Below are positions 12,867 to 25,600 of a stretch of 64,000 bases of DNA, one piece after another. The stretch's first letter is position 1, and each line of letters begins with the position of its first letter. A program made the position numbers and the translations under genes. The stretch covers positions 1,528,623 through 1,592,622 of the forward strand of contig NW_024104304.1 in NCBI RefSeq assembly GCF_003945595.2. The letters run 5' to 3'. Origin of the DNA: Pipra filicauda. Taxonomy: Eukaryota; Chordata; Aves; Passeriformes; Pipridae. Under the pieces are notes generated by a model. That model was given only the letters and a program-made list of their open reading frames with translations. It searched no databases and was not told where the DNA came from.

Positions 12867-15800
12867 CACAATACTGTATATACCAATCCAATGGATGAGG
12901 TGGACAGTGGGTGGAGAAGAGTTTCTGCTTACAATACTACTTTTCTTCCCTTCACACAAATATACAGTGAGGAACTGTTTGCCTATTAAAAAAAATAATC
13001 AAAAGGCCTATAAAAATAAGAATAAATTTTATTCAAACAATTTTACCAATGACAACTTCATCTTTATGACTACGTCTTCTACATTTCTCTCTTCTCAAAA
13101 ATCTTGTAATTTAGGCACAACCATTTCACTCAGACTCACCACTGGGCAATAGCAAAAAAATGTACAGCTTATTCTAATTAAGTTATCCAATAATGCTAAC
13201 AATTAGTCATTTAGGTCAGTGCTGTATAATAACTGTCATTCTTCTCATAAAACTATGAAACACAGAGATTTATAGACAGAGCAACCACAGGTTAAGTAGG
13301 TCTGATGTTGGTTAATAAAATCTGAAAATAATAAAAAAAATACTCTCCGTGCCATATTTATTTTGGCAGAAACATGCAGGAAAATTAGGCTGCGTAGTTA
13401 GTGCCAAGCTGGAAAGATTTGAATGTTACTTCCAAAATGAGGTATGGAGTTTATGATAACCATCTGCTGAGATCTCTACCCGATCCTATCCAAGTGAAAT
13501 TGGAATACTGATCAAAACAGTTTCTTTGTAATACTGGAAAATTTAACAGTAGATTTTTTACCTACCCTTGCATCTTAAAATGTCTGCCTCCTCTTTATAA
13601 ATTGTAGATGATAAAACAAGACATTTCTACATGTAAGATCAAGTCTGCCCTTTTCGTTTCAGCTTTCTAGAATGTTGAAAGCCATAGACACCAAAACTGA
13701 GAGGAAGGCAGAGTTAGCTCTAAAATTGCAATAGAATGTGCCATGAAAGGCTCTGTATTATATGTCACACATGCCCAGTACACACTTAGAGCATCAGCTG
13801 TCTCATAAAATGTCCCTGTTGGTGTTGCTCTCTTCAAACTGCAAAAAGCATCAAGAGGAAATACCACAGCTGAAGCAAGAGCTTCCCTGCTGGAGCTTCT
13901 GCCCTAGGAGTCTGAGATCAGCTTTGCTTGATGGAATTCAGAACTACATTTTGTCATTTCCCAGATGTATACATGAATCATCAACCCATACACTAGGAGA
14001 TAAGAGGCTTGTGGTATTTGCAGATTAAAATGGGATAATGTCATAATCAACTGCTAAAATTTGGAGATGTCATTAATAGCTCTCTGCTGAAATCTGGACT
14101 GGCTTATTTCTTTCAGGATGCTGACAAAAATTCAAAACAGTAACTGAACATAGCAATAATTTTTAACTTGCATTTCTTTTGGTACTTTAATGTAACAACA
14201 TTTTCACAAGCAACAGACAAAAACAATACAACAAATTTAATATGTCTAATTTTGATTTTTCCATATACTACTTTTATAGTCCTTTTACAAGGCAGGCAGA
14301 TTGTTTTCAAAAGAACAGTCAACACTGGCCAGAGGATAGAGACTACCTGCATTACTCTCTACCATCTTTAAATCCCACAAAGTTATAATTAGCCTGTTTA
14401 CACGCTGAGTGTTTTCCTATTGATGTTATTACTGAAAGGAAAAAAAATTCAGAGTAATTGAAATCAGCAAAAACTTCAGCTTTCTATGAGGCTTTCCTTC
14501 TTGACCACTGGAACTCCTCTATCATGCCTTCTGAAGTTTACATTTCAATCACTATGTTTTATCCTTTAAAGGTTTTTCTACTATTTCCCTTGATTTTTTT
14601 GCAGTCAGCTCAATTGCTCAGAAGAGGCAGGACTCTGGAACACCGATGCGTTCTAAAAGACTATATAGCTGTGAGAAGAAAGAAAAAAATTGCAAAATGC
14701 TGTATTTCTACACTTTTTTCGTATGAACAAGAGTTAAATTTGCAGTGGTCCTGAAAGCAAAAAGCAATCAACAAGTGAAATTTGGGTTGGTTTCTTTTAG
14801 TGACAAATTATGTGCACACAGCTAAAAGAAACATTTCCATTTTAAATTGTCTTGTGCGGTTTGCCTGCAGAAACTGTCCAAAAGGATATGGGTACATGGC
14901 TAATCTTTGGCAGGTTAATTCCTGAAATTCTGGCTTTGCAATTTTGTCTTTTGTTTCTCACACCATCAAGCATTGTCATCAATCATGCAGTCAAATAGAA
15001 AATTAAGAAAAACATATTGTGCTTCATTGATCTTCAAAATATACAAGGGCAAATATGAGTTGAACATTGATCCCTCCCTTCTAAGGATGATACATGTAAA
15101 ATGCATAATCCTTGACCAAACTGTGCTGACTTCCAATTTGGATTTTGCGTGTTATTGAGAGTTCGAGGAACTGAAAAAATTTAGGCAAATCTTGAGAACT
15201 GGGAAACCTCAAGAACAAACATGTTTTGATGAAAATACTTCATCTCAGCTTGAAGAGAGTGACAAGAGTGTGGTTCAGTTGTTTTCAAATTATGTGACAG
15301 TGCTGAAGGAGTACTCTAGAGAATTATTATTTTTTTTAATATTGCCTACTCAATACATCCCAAGTGGGTCTGACAGAAAAGTCACAGCATAAAAGGCAGA
15401 AAATGAAAATTTCATTGTGACAGAGAAATTTTTCACTTGGGAAACATTTTCAAGCTTTTCCATTCCCAGCTGGCTGGAGAGAATTATAAGTTATCAGAAA
15501 CCTCTTATGATACTATCTATTGTTAATGTTTTTAATATCTCCCCCAGTAAAAACTGCGAAAGCAATCAAGCCACTGACATTTTCTTTCCTCTTTCTCTAC
15601 AGCTTTTATCTGATTAAAACATAAACAGAGATACCTAGGTAACCCAGAAAAGATAAAAAAGGTTCGTCTTCATTTTTTTTTTTGTAAGCCTCTGTGCTTC
15701 CTGATTGTTTTGATTATTAGTTTTGCACAATAATGTACCTTTGTTGTATGCTATGCTTTTAATATTTTAGAATTGACAGATTGGCTTTTTCTGGGTTAAT

Positions 15801-16013
15801 GTGGGGATTATTCCTTGTGTATGGGGCTCCTGCTACTGACTTGCCTCAGCTTGGTCATGGACAGACTGCCACAAAAGAAGATGTTAAAAAACGTTCATTT
15901 AAAAAGTGGAACAATCAGAGTTGCTGAAAGGAGCAGAGTTCACTCAGGCATCGAAGAGAGATCCTTTCTGCCAGCCAGGGCTTCCTGCTACCCATCATAT
16001 TGTGAGAGACTGA
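12867..16013. other. KHDRBS2: Inferred intronic sequence, no recognised feature
   Basis: AT-rich, with scattered open frames of 60-107 codons that show no family signature, no consistent codon pattern and no splice context. I see no repeat family here. Confidence 0.45.
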
Positions 16014-16947
16014 AATGACTAATGGCTTAAACATTGTTAAAATCACTTAAAGATTTTTGTGGACTGTAGCAAACTGTGCAAAGAAGCAACTGCTCAATGG
16101 ATCCCACCCCTCTTAATGCCTACTAATTTGGACTGTGATGGGAACTTGAGATAAGATAAAGGTGGTACTATTGTCCAATTTTGCCAGGAGAAGAATGTAT
16201 CCACAAGTGTGACTGGAATGCCAACGGGTCAAACAATCAAGGTGCAAACTGACAATGTGCAAAGTAATCATCCAGGTGCTGAGGGTGTTCAACACCTCAG
16301 GCCACCAGCTGGGTGTTGAACAAGATAAGAGGCAAATCCTGAGAGGTACTGACATAACAGGCAGCTGTAAGATCTTAGAAGGTGTCAAAAACCCCTGAAG
16401 TGTCCCGTGCTGCTGTATTACATTATCGGGTGCAAAACTCCCCACCCCATGGGGAGGTACTGGGGGCATTTCTATGTAACCCAACCTTAATAAACCCCCC
16501 ATGGACTTCCCTCACCATCCCTGGACTTCTTCCCTCACCACCCTGGCCTTTCCTCAACGGATCCAGACTGCAACCACCACTTCGGCAAGACTGGGACTCT
16601 CACCACTGAGAAGAGGACCAACTGGACACCATCGGAATCCATGGAGAGGTGATATTTCTTCTACTTAATCTCTCTCTGTGTCACACTCTTTCTCTCCCAT
16701 CCCCTCTCTTTTTTCCTTATTTCTTTCTATCTCTCTCTACCTCACGTTTACCGTTAAATAAAAATCCGCACTATTGACTTCAGCATATGGTCTGGTTTGC
16801 ACCTTCATTCAGGCAGTGGCATCTCCCTAATACTTTTAAGAACCTGATCGCAACTCACACCCACCTGGGAATAAAAGTTGTGGGTTTATGTTCTACATCC
16901 TGAGACTATTTTGGAAACCCGGTTGTTGCGAATGATATACAAATGAC
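16014..16947 (+). mobile_element. Probable solo LTR of an endogenous retrovirus, ~922 bp, with 6-bp direct repeats
   Basis: The proposed LTR is 16020-16941. The hexamer AATGAC lies directly before it (16014-16019) and directly after it (16942-16947), and it ends in CA. Inside are two AATAAA signals (16489-16494 and 16757-16762), a long pyrimidine tract at about 16660-16740, and LTR-like GC-rich segments (CCACTTCGGCAAGACTGGGA). The first dinucleotide is TA rather than the expected TG. No gag, pol or env sequence is next to it. The family is not certain; the 6-bp duplication would suit a class I or II-like avian ERV. The exact 5' edge is the weakest part, since a TGTGATGGGAAC at 16134 could be an alternative start. 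Confidence 0.6.
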
Positions 16948-19900
16948 ATATGTGATTATGAACAGCCACTATGAAAACCTCTGTGTCACAGAAAAGCTCT
17001 GTCTATGCATATTTATCATGTGCTGGCAGATTTAGCTCATTCCTCTGCCAAATCAGGGAGTGGGATGAACTCCTGCAATCACCTGTTCAGAACCCAAGAC
17101 CAAGTTTGCTTGATTTTAAGCCTGTGTCAAGTAAGCAAGTGAGGGTAACTGTGGTCATACAAGACTTCAGAAAGGAACTCGGCATTTTTTGACAAGGAAG
17201 TGCAGGCAAGTTCAGGTAAATCATTTAAGATGTCATGACAAGGCACAGAAAATGTCTGGGTGCAGAACTGTATTCAGATATTTTAGTCCTGATTTAGAAG
17301 AAATTTACAGAAGAACTTTGCTCTATACCTGTAATTGATTCACCTCTATCTCCTTTCCCAAACATTCCTGTGTAGTCAAGATTTGAGATTATAATGAAAA
17401 TTGTTATAACCTAATAATTAGTAGACTTAGTTACATAACATTACAAAGGCAACTACTCACAGTATAATCTAATCAAACAAATCAGCTATTTTAGGCTTTT
17501 AATTTCAAGTGCTTCCCCACCTCCCAACAACTACTATCATCTTGTTTAATTTATGTGATGTGAAGTATCAGGGTCATGCACCACTGGGAAGCAACTCAGC
17601 TTCATGATTATTAGCAGGTCACAGGCCCAGGAGCATCTGAGAAGTCCTCTGTTAACAAACCAAATCGTAACTTGAAGCAAATAGCATAGTGACTAAATGC
17701 TGAATATAATCTCAATGTGTTTTGTGTGGCAGAGACCACACTTTTTTGGACACATTCTCTGCATAACTCTGTGTCCAAATATATACAAAAATCTGGCCCC
17801 ACACCTCACATGAATCTGCAAAGATTTTCTGAGATCAAGAAGCAATGACAGATTTCACCAGTGAAAGTACTGACTTTGTGATTGCATCACACCTGAATGA
17901 AATCTTCAGCATAAATCAGAACATACAAACATCTTCGTTGCCTTTCTTTATGAATAACACTTTCTTGGCAAGTCCTGCAGAAATTACTTATTTTGGTGCC
18001 CCAACTGACTTTTAAGTCTGTAGCTACTAGAACAAACACCCAAATTGGGACATTCATTATCTAAGAATGCTACCCATAAACCAAAATTTTGGAAAATTAT
18101 TTAATAACAACATGAAAACAGTCCTTTATTAATGAAGGCTGTAGTAGTATACTTCACTTAATCAGGACACAGATAATTAGAAAATCTGGTTAATTGGGAC
18201 TTTTTCTAGGAAGCTGAATTAAACCAAATGAGTTTTGACTGGCAAGGGACAATTGTTAATTGGGATGATAATTCCACTTAATTGGCATGCCTGCAGGTCC
18301 TTAAGTGGTCTGCGAGGCTCAGAGGCTAATAACAGCCTTTTTTTCCTCAACAGACCTGTGCCCGTCCAAAATCAGTAAACCAAAATGGTTTTAATGTCCT
18401 CATGTACACATTAAGCACAGCTCTAAAGATCACTCTCTTCAAGAAGTCATCACTGTAGGACTTTTAAGGAACTTGGTAGTGCTAAATTTTTCCAAATGTT
18501 TCAACTCTGAGTAAGGAAATAAATGACCTAAATTTTTCCCTGGTGCTGGAATATTTTACTACAGAAGTTTCTCTCAGCCCTCAGATTTCCATATTGGAAC
18601 ACGATGTTGGAGTGGGAAAGCTCAAACTGGAATGTTTATCTCAAAAAGTTAAAGTTTTGGTTTTCCTTGATGAAGATAGTATTTTGAGGCTCCCCCAACC
18701 AAGAAATGGGTTTTCACATACCTTTAAGACAATATCTTTAAAGTCCGTACTCCTCCAATTGGAGATTTTTATTTCAAATATTCTCAAACATAGATATTTC
18801 AGCTGCATTAGCCTCATTTCTTTAAGAAAATAGTTGAAAAACACATTTCTTATTATATTCCCCTGACTATATCATAACACAATGTTTAATTTAAAATAAA
18901 AAAGAAAAAAATTAAGAAAAGATAAAGACTTAAGGGTAAGTTAGACAAGCATTAGCATAAACTCCAGCTTTTCCTGGAACTTGGGAACTAAAAACAAAAA
19001 GTCAGAGAGAAAAATGTTAAAGCAATGACCAAATATCTGAAAATTAATACACTTCAATGTGCATTTATCACACTGAAGAAAATAATGAAATTACTAAGAG
19101 CAAATGTTCAATATTTAACCAGTGTTAGACTCTAGTTAAACAGACAATCTTAACCTCTTATTTGATTCACTAATAACTTGCTGCTGATACAAAGGTTTAA
19201 AATACCAACAACTGTAAACATCCCTGTACATGAAGGGAAATATTATTTTTACAATATTCATTTGTATAATTTGGACAATTCTGTATTGGCCCATCATCAT
19301 CTACAAGATGTTTCCTAAATCCCTTTGGTAAGTGTAGTCCTACAATTTGAGCCAAGTGCATTAATATGCTACCATCTGTCTCTGCCAGTTCAAGATCTGA
19401 GTATTTTCAAAAAGAAATCATATAGAGTATTTTGGAGTTTGGGGGGACGTGCATGTGGGGAGGGGTTTACACTTGCTTTCCTATAAAGTACCTTATTTCT
19501 TTGCAGGGACTTTTTCATGAAAGGAGGAAATAGGAGCCTTTTCAGAACCCCGGGCATATGAACTTTGTGAAAATGAAAAGTCATTAGCAGCACTCTCAGA
19601 AATTTCCTGAGGATATAATCTCCAAATCATGCTTTTTAACTGGAAAACAGACTGTTCAGTTGTTCAGTAATTTATATTTATGGTCTTACAATGTATAAAT
19701 TCAACTAGCAATTTTATGAAAGGAGAACATATGTAAGCAAACACTAATAAAGTAATGAGAAAATGGAGTGCCTTTTATTAATTTCAATGCTTTATGGCAA
19801 TATCAAGCTTCATCTTTTCTAACCCAACCTTGAAGAAAATAAATTGCTTCTCTGATTTTAATTCAACAAGTAACTCCCCACCAAAATATCTCAGCCCGAA

Positions 19901-21570
19901 GATACCTAAAGCCTTGTAGGCAATCTTGTCTCCATCTGCAAATGTGTTCTTTGTAATGTTGACTGCTCCTTTGAGCACAGTGAGAGCTTTTCAAATCATG
20001 AAGAAATTATTGTAATAGAGCCCTAACTATTGGGCTGTTTATCAGTGCTATGACATCTGCCCATGGACACACACGTTTATCCCTTATTCATACACATAAA
20101 AATGGAAACCCTTTCCTGATATACACAGCCCATGGTAAGGATCCAATACAAATGAAAGCAAGTCTTGTATTTCCCTGCAACATAATCTCATGGTCTCAGT
20201 CTGTTAACACTGTTACTGGAGGAATTTGTACCCAATGGAACTCCATACTCACCAATGCCATCAAAAACTTGGGTATGATCCTAGGTAAAAATGTAATTTA
20301 GTCATTCTTCTTGTCCAGTTTAACTTGCTTCCCACAAACTACAACTATCACCAGGTAGTTTTAAACTGCAGTATATTGCTTGGAATAACCTAATTTTCTT
20401 ACTATTTTCCCCAGACTCAACAAAAGAAGTCAGAATTACTGTTGCAAAAATGCAGCGAGACCCTAGTTTGAGAAGTCTTTCAAATCCTCTCTTTTTCTTC
20501 ATAAAAATCCTCCTCTTTTTCTTCTATGGAAGAACTGGGTTAGAATAAATATATATGAAAACACAACAAAGATGATCAATGAACTTCTGAAAAGACCTTG
20601 TAATCAAACTGTCATTCCCAGGAGGAGGAGGAATGAAGCTGAAGCTGAAGCAGTCCCAGCAGACTGACAAAGGCAGGCACACTAAATCGTAAGAGAGGTT
20701 CATCTCTTATTCTCCAAAAACATTTAATATTGATGTCTTTGGAAAGAAACAAAAATGCCATTTAGTGTCTTTTTCTCTGTCATTCAGTATTTTCTATTGT
20801 GTGTTTGATCTTTCCTGTCAACTGTGCTTATTCCTGACTCTTCACCATCCCTGCTGTTCCAGCTCTCCCCCTTGGTTTCACTCAAGAAAATATGGCAATT
20901 ATTGTGTGGTTTTGGGAGATTTATTTTTTATTTGGGAGGATTATTTTTTTGTTTTATTTGGAAATTTTGAAGCTAGGGCCAGTTATTTCTCAAACAACAT
21001 ACATGAACAGGTGATGTTGTCATGCAACATCTTCTTACAACATCTTTGCAGGTATTGTGACATTTTACATAGTTTTTTTAATAGCAATGAGCAAAAATTC
21101 AAACAGGAAATCAAGCCCTAGTTGGTCTGTTAATCTCAATGAAACTAAAGCTATTAATATTTTATCAAAAGTGTGAGCATGTTGTAATAATCATAATTTC
21201 TCTTTGAAATAATAAAGAACATGCAAATCAATGTATTAATGGAAATGTGTAATTTTTACATGGCATTTACCAGTCATTGCCTATGCACTCCTAGGAAATG
21301 CAATGAAAAATATAAAAATAAACAATTAAAAAGAAGTATTGTTTTCTCATACACTTTGGAATTAATTTTTCATAATTATAATAATACAAATATTTATGGT
21401 GCACTTCATTTACAAGTTACTTTTCCTGAAACTTTAAGCAAAATTCAAGGCACCCAGATTTCTCATAGATGCTGCAACCACAGATAGTATCTTTCTACTG
21501 CTATTCATCATTTTTTCTTAATTCATTTAAATTAATTTAATTTTTATTTATTCCTCTTGTTTTTCTTCAA
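16948..21570. other. KHDRBS2: Inferred intronic sequence with a TTAATTGG motif cluster
   Basis: No exon or known element recognised. At 18155-18290 there are four variants of a TTAATTGGGA-like motif, described among the findings. The rest is AT-rich sequence with chance open frames. Confidence 0.4.
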
Positions 21571-22667
21571 CTTTCTGTAGTGAGTTTCTGTGGCTGAGTT
21601 TTTATAGCAGGGGGGCTACAGGGGTGGCTTCTGTTAGAAGCTGCTGGAAGCTTCCCCTGTCCAGTGGAGCCAATGCCAGCCGGCTCCAGGACGGACTTCC
21701 TGCCGCTGGCCAAGGCTGAGCCAATCAGGAGTGATAGTAACACTTCTGTGATAACATACTTAAGAACAGAAAGGTATTGCACAAAAAGAATTCCAGCCAG
21801 GGAAGAGCAGAGTGAGAACATGGGAACAAGGCAGACACCAAGGTCAGTGCAGAAGGAGGGGGAGGACGTACTCCAGGTGCCAGAGCTGAGGCCCTGCAGC
21901 CCGTGGTGCAGACCATGGTGGAGCAGCTGTGCCCCTGCAGCCCATGGAGGACGATCGGGGTGCAGAGACCCACCTGCAGCCCATGGAGGAGCCCCTGCTG
22001 GAGCAGGTGGATGCATGAAGGAGGCTGTGACCCTGTGGGAGGCCCAAGATGGAGCGGGGTCCTGCTGGAGACCTGCAGCCCGTGGAGAGGGAAGCCCACA
22101 CTGGAGCAGGTTTTTCTCAGGTAGGACTTGTGGCGCCTGTGGGGGACCCACGTCAGTACAGCTCATTTGTGAAGGACTGCACCCCATGGAGAAGTGACCT
22201 CTGGGACAGTAGCCTGGGAAGAACTGTTGCCCGAGGGATGGACTCACGCCGGAGAGGTCCATCAAGGACTGTCTCCCATGGGAGGGACCCCACAGGAGCA
22301 GGGGAAGGACTCCTCTCCCTGAACAGCAGCAGAAACAACAACTGACCATAATCCCCATTCCCGTCCCCCTGCACCGCTGGGGGGGAGGAGGGAGAACATG
22401 GAAGGAAGAGGGGTGGGGGGAAGGTGTTTTTAAGATTATTTTATTTCTCACTCTTTGGCTCTTATCCTGTTAGTAATAAATTTAAGTAATATCCCCACTT
22501 TTAGTCTGTTTTGCCCATGAAGGTAATCAGTAACTGACTTCTCCCAGCTGTTACCTCAACTCATGAATACTGTACTTTTTCTTTCCTCTGTCCAACAGCA
22601 GAGGGGAGTGAGACAGTGGCTTTAGTGGGTACCTGACATCTGGCCAGGGTCAACACACTACACTTTC
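21571..22667 (+). mobile_element. Complete ERVL-type solo LTR with 5-bp target-site duplication
   Basis: The LTR body is 21576-22662 (1087 bp). It begins TGTAGTGAGTTTC and ends AACACACTACA, giving TG...CA ends and a near inverted terminal repeat (TGTAGTG/CACTACA). CTTTC lies at 21571-21575 and again at 22663-22667, a 5-bp target-site duplication as expected for ERVL. U3 starts with GGGGGGCTACAGGGGTGGC and then holds an array of degenerate units built on CTGCAGCCCATGGAGGA and GGAGCAG (about 21890-22330). The poly(A) signal AATAAA is at 22475-22480, and the R/U5 part ends with the CCAGGGTCAAC block typical of this avian family. No internal retroviral genes are present. The large open frames on both strands (up to 294 codons on the minus strand) come from the GC-rich repeat array and are not genes. 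Confidence 0.93.
21890..22330 (+). repeat. Degenerate ~30-40 bp repeats inside the LTR U3
   Basis: Variants of CTGCAGCCCATGGAGGA and CTGGAGCAGG recur, with CCCGTGG, CCCATGG and GGAGCAG as landmarks. The same units, reduced in number, are in the LTR fragment at 12394. They explain the unusually long GC-rich open frames. Confidence 0.85.
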
Positions 22668-25600
22668 TCATTCTGTTATTTTTATTTTCTCCATTATTTT
22701 CTGCTTTATACGTGTTCTCATCTACAGATGGGACAAACATCAGCTTAGAGGATCTGAAAGAGAAGCTCACTGGTGGGATCTAGGAACTGGCACACAGTAT
22801 GCAAAGGTATTCAAAACAAAGTGCAGAAAAAAATCCTTTTTTTAAGCTCTGTCTAATGGGAAAAAGGAAATAGGAAGATGGTAATTTACTGCAAAGACAA
22901 TGTTCACAGGAGTAGATTCAGGTTCTTGGATAACAGGAGTTAGAGCTTTCCTCGGGCAAAGGATGGAGTGCACATGTTACAGACCATTTCATCTGTGCAA
23001 GAAAACAAAATATTCTTTAAACTTCTGCTCTTGCTACATAGGCAGAAAAAAATGTATAATGGAACTGACTTCATCTTGGGGATATGTGCTAGATATCATA
23101 ACATGTAACTGCAACAAAACCATAATGCTGCTAAAAAGGTGAGGTTGTAATTGCTTAAAGAACAGTCAGAGTTCAACGTAGAACAAGTCAGCAGTGAAAC
23201 CATTCTGACGGACAATGCAGGCTCAACCTGAAAAAATAGTTGATGCCTAGGTACATACTGATCTTGATATGTTTTCTGTAATTTTTTATAAGAATACTAC
23301 GTACATTCAACATTTTAAAAAGGTTACCTTTTTGAAACTTGAGTTGTTCTTGCCATACCTGTCTGGGAATGTGAGTCTGCAGCCAGGAGCTGTTGAAGAG
23401 CATCCTACAGGCTGCCCACATAACCCAAATGCCAAAGATATTAAAAAAGCAGCACTGGTCAATAAGACATTTAGTTAAATGCCTCTTTCAGAATAAAAAA
23501 AATGTAAAAATTATAGTAAGAAGGATACACAAGTATTTTTTTAATGTAGGTGACTGATAATGGAAGCAAAAGACATCAGTGAAGTGAGACTGACCAGTAC
23601 AATTAAGGGCATCATACAAGCACTTGGAAATACAATATGATGACTCCTTCCAATTCTCCTCTATCCCACACCAAAAAGAAAGTACATCAGAGTTATGTTC
23701 ATAGATGAAATTTTAAAGACTGTTACAGGAAACAGTGAGGAGGGTATTAACACATGTTCCAGTTCTCTATTTGCATTGAAAACTGACATTTTATTTATCC
23801 CACCTGATGTGGAGAGAAAGATTTACCCCTCTAATAGAATGGGACATGAGACTGTGTCCGCTGTATGCAATCATTTCCAGATCAAGCATCGCAGACAACT
23901 TTTTATCAGTTAATGTATTGATTTAAGACTGGTATTAAATTACCAGGGATTGCACTGAATGATTTGCAAACTGATACTGTAGTATAGTGATATTATTGTT
24001 TTTTGAGGGAAATCAAAATGCAGAATAATGTCGCTTCCTGGATCAACCACATTAAATATTCTTACTAACTATTTGTAAACTGCTTTGTAAACTAGTGGGT
24101 GGCAAAAATGTGAGGGCTAAATTGCTGTCACAAATCTATGTGACTCTTCTGACTACAGGGTCAGGATTAGAACTGACATGACAGGGCAGTCAAAAAGAAA
24201 AAAAAAAGTTTTGTGAAATGAGGCTTAATAACAATATTCTGTTTACTGAAGAACATGTTTGTGGAAACATCTGATTTCTTTGACAGTCTTTCTATGGAGA
24301 CCCAGAGGGAAAACCAATAGCTGGAAAGAGGAGGAGGTGCTTTTAATGTGGAATAAACACAGAACTACAGACTGCATGCTGAATATAGGGACAAAACCCA
24401 CCAGCTTTGAAAATAGACAGTTTCCTACCAATAAGGATAACTAAAGCTTAGCAGGAAGATGATGAACTCCAGATCATATGGGGCACGTGAAGTGAGATCT
24501 GATTTCTTTCTGAAACATATATTTAGTACAGTTTTTAGAAGAACTACTACCGCCTGTGTGGGCTGTAACTCGAAGGAAATAGTCAAACTTCTCATTTTCA
24601 GAATCTGTGAATTCATAAGTTCCCTCTTGATTTTCTCTTTACAAGTTCCAGGGATACAGAGCTGCCTAGATTATTCCCATCATGCTCAATATATACCTAA
24701 AGAAGATGTGTGTAAGTCTCTTAGAAGGGTCAAGAAGCTTTTCTGACCCCAATACAATACCAGGCAGATGCATTCTATCCTATCCTTATACCGATTTTCC
24801 CTAGAAATACTTGTAAGCCACAAGAAATCTGCTACCCTTAGAGACAGTACACCAGTCAGCTTATGCCAGCAGAGAAAAACCTCTTGGGGGCATAACATAA
24901 TGCTTTATTCCTGTACAGAGAAGGAAAACTGCCACGTTTAGTAACAAAAAGCGATTTTGCCTCCCTTCCTGATTCTCAGTCTCTGATCAGACTGGTTGGA
25001 AAGATTGATTTTTCCATAAATAAAAGTCCTCAGCTGCTCATTCAGGCAGTTTTCCTCACCTGCTGTGGTTTCTCCTGTGGTCTGTGGTAGCAGAGCAGTT
25101 GCAGAGCAGCTGGATGACCTAAGAGCAAGATGTGCAACTAAATCTGGTGGTCTTGATGTAAAAGTAGCTGGATGGAATCTAACAGGCTAACATATAATAA
25201 TAGACCACACTACATTTTAGAAATATACTTTTTAGTAAATACAGTGATATGTATCATTATATGGAACACAATACATACACTATAATAATATATAATAATA
25301 TACACAAACTCAATGTAGATTCTCTGTTCCCTCTGGCCTTAAACTATATAAAATTGCTTCTAGCTCAGAATTGATTAAAGAGCTGAAGTACGAGTTGAGA
25401 TTTAATTGACATATCATATAAATAGCCCTCAACTATGTCTGGAAACAATAATTTATGTAAAAACAAAGTTTGGCAGAAAATGAGATACATTCAGATTTTG
25501 TTTGTTTCCCATTTAATACTACAGATATGACTCAGACAGCTGCTTAGTTTGAAATGCAACACAGGAGAAAATTTTTTAAGGTGATATTGTAATACATGAT

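Noticed and set aside
12829..13152. 107-codon plus-strand frame at the LTR end
   Set aside because: It begins in LTR sequence and runs into AT-rich intron; no protein family signature.
21567..22451. 294-codon open frame on the minus strand, the second longest in the window, plus several overlapping frames
   Set aside because: It lies wholly over the ERVL-type LTR, antisense to it, and its proline/serine/glycine/leucine-rich translation mirrors the GC-rich CTGCAGCCC repeat units. No domain and no gene context.
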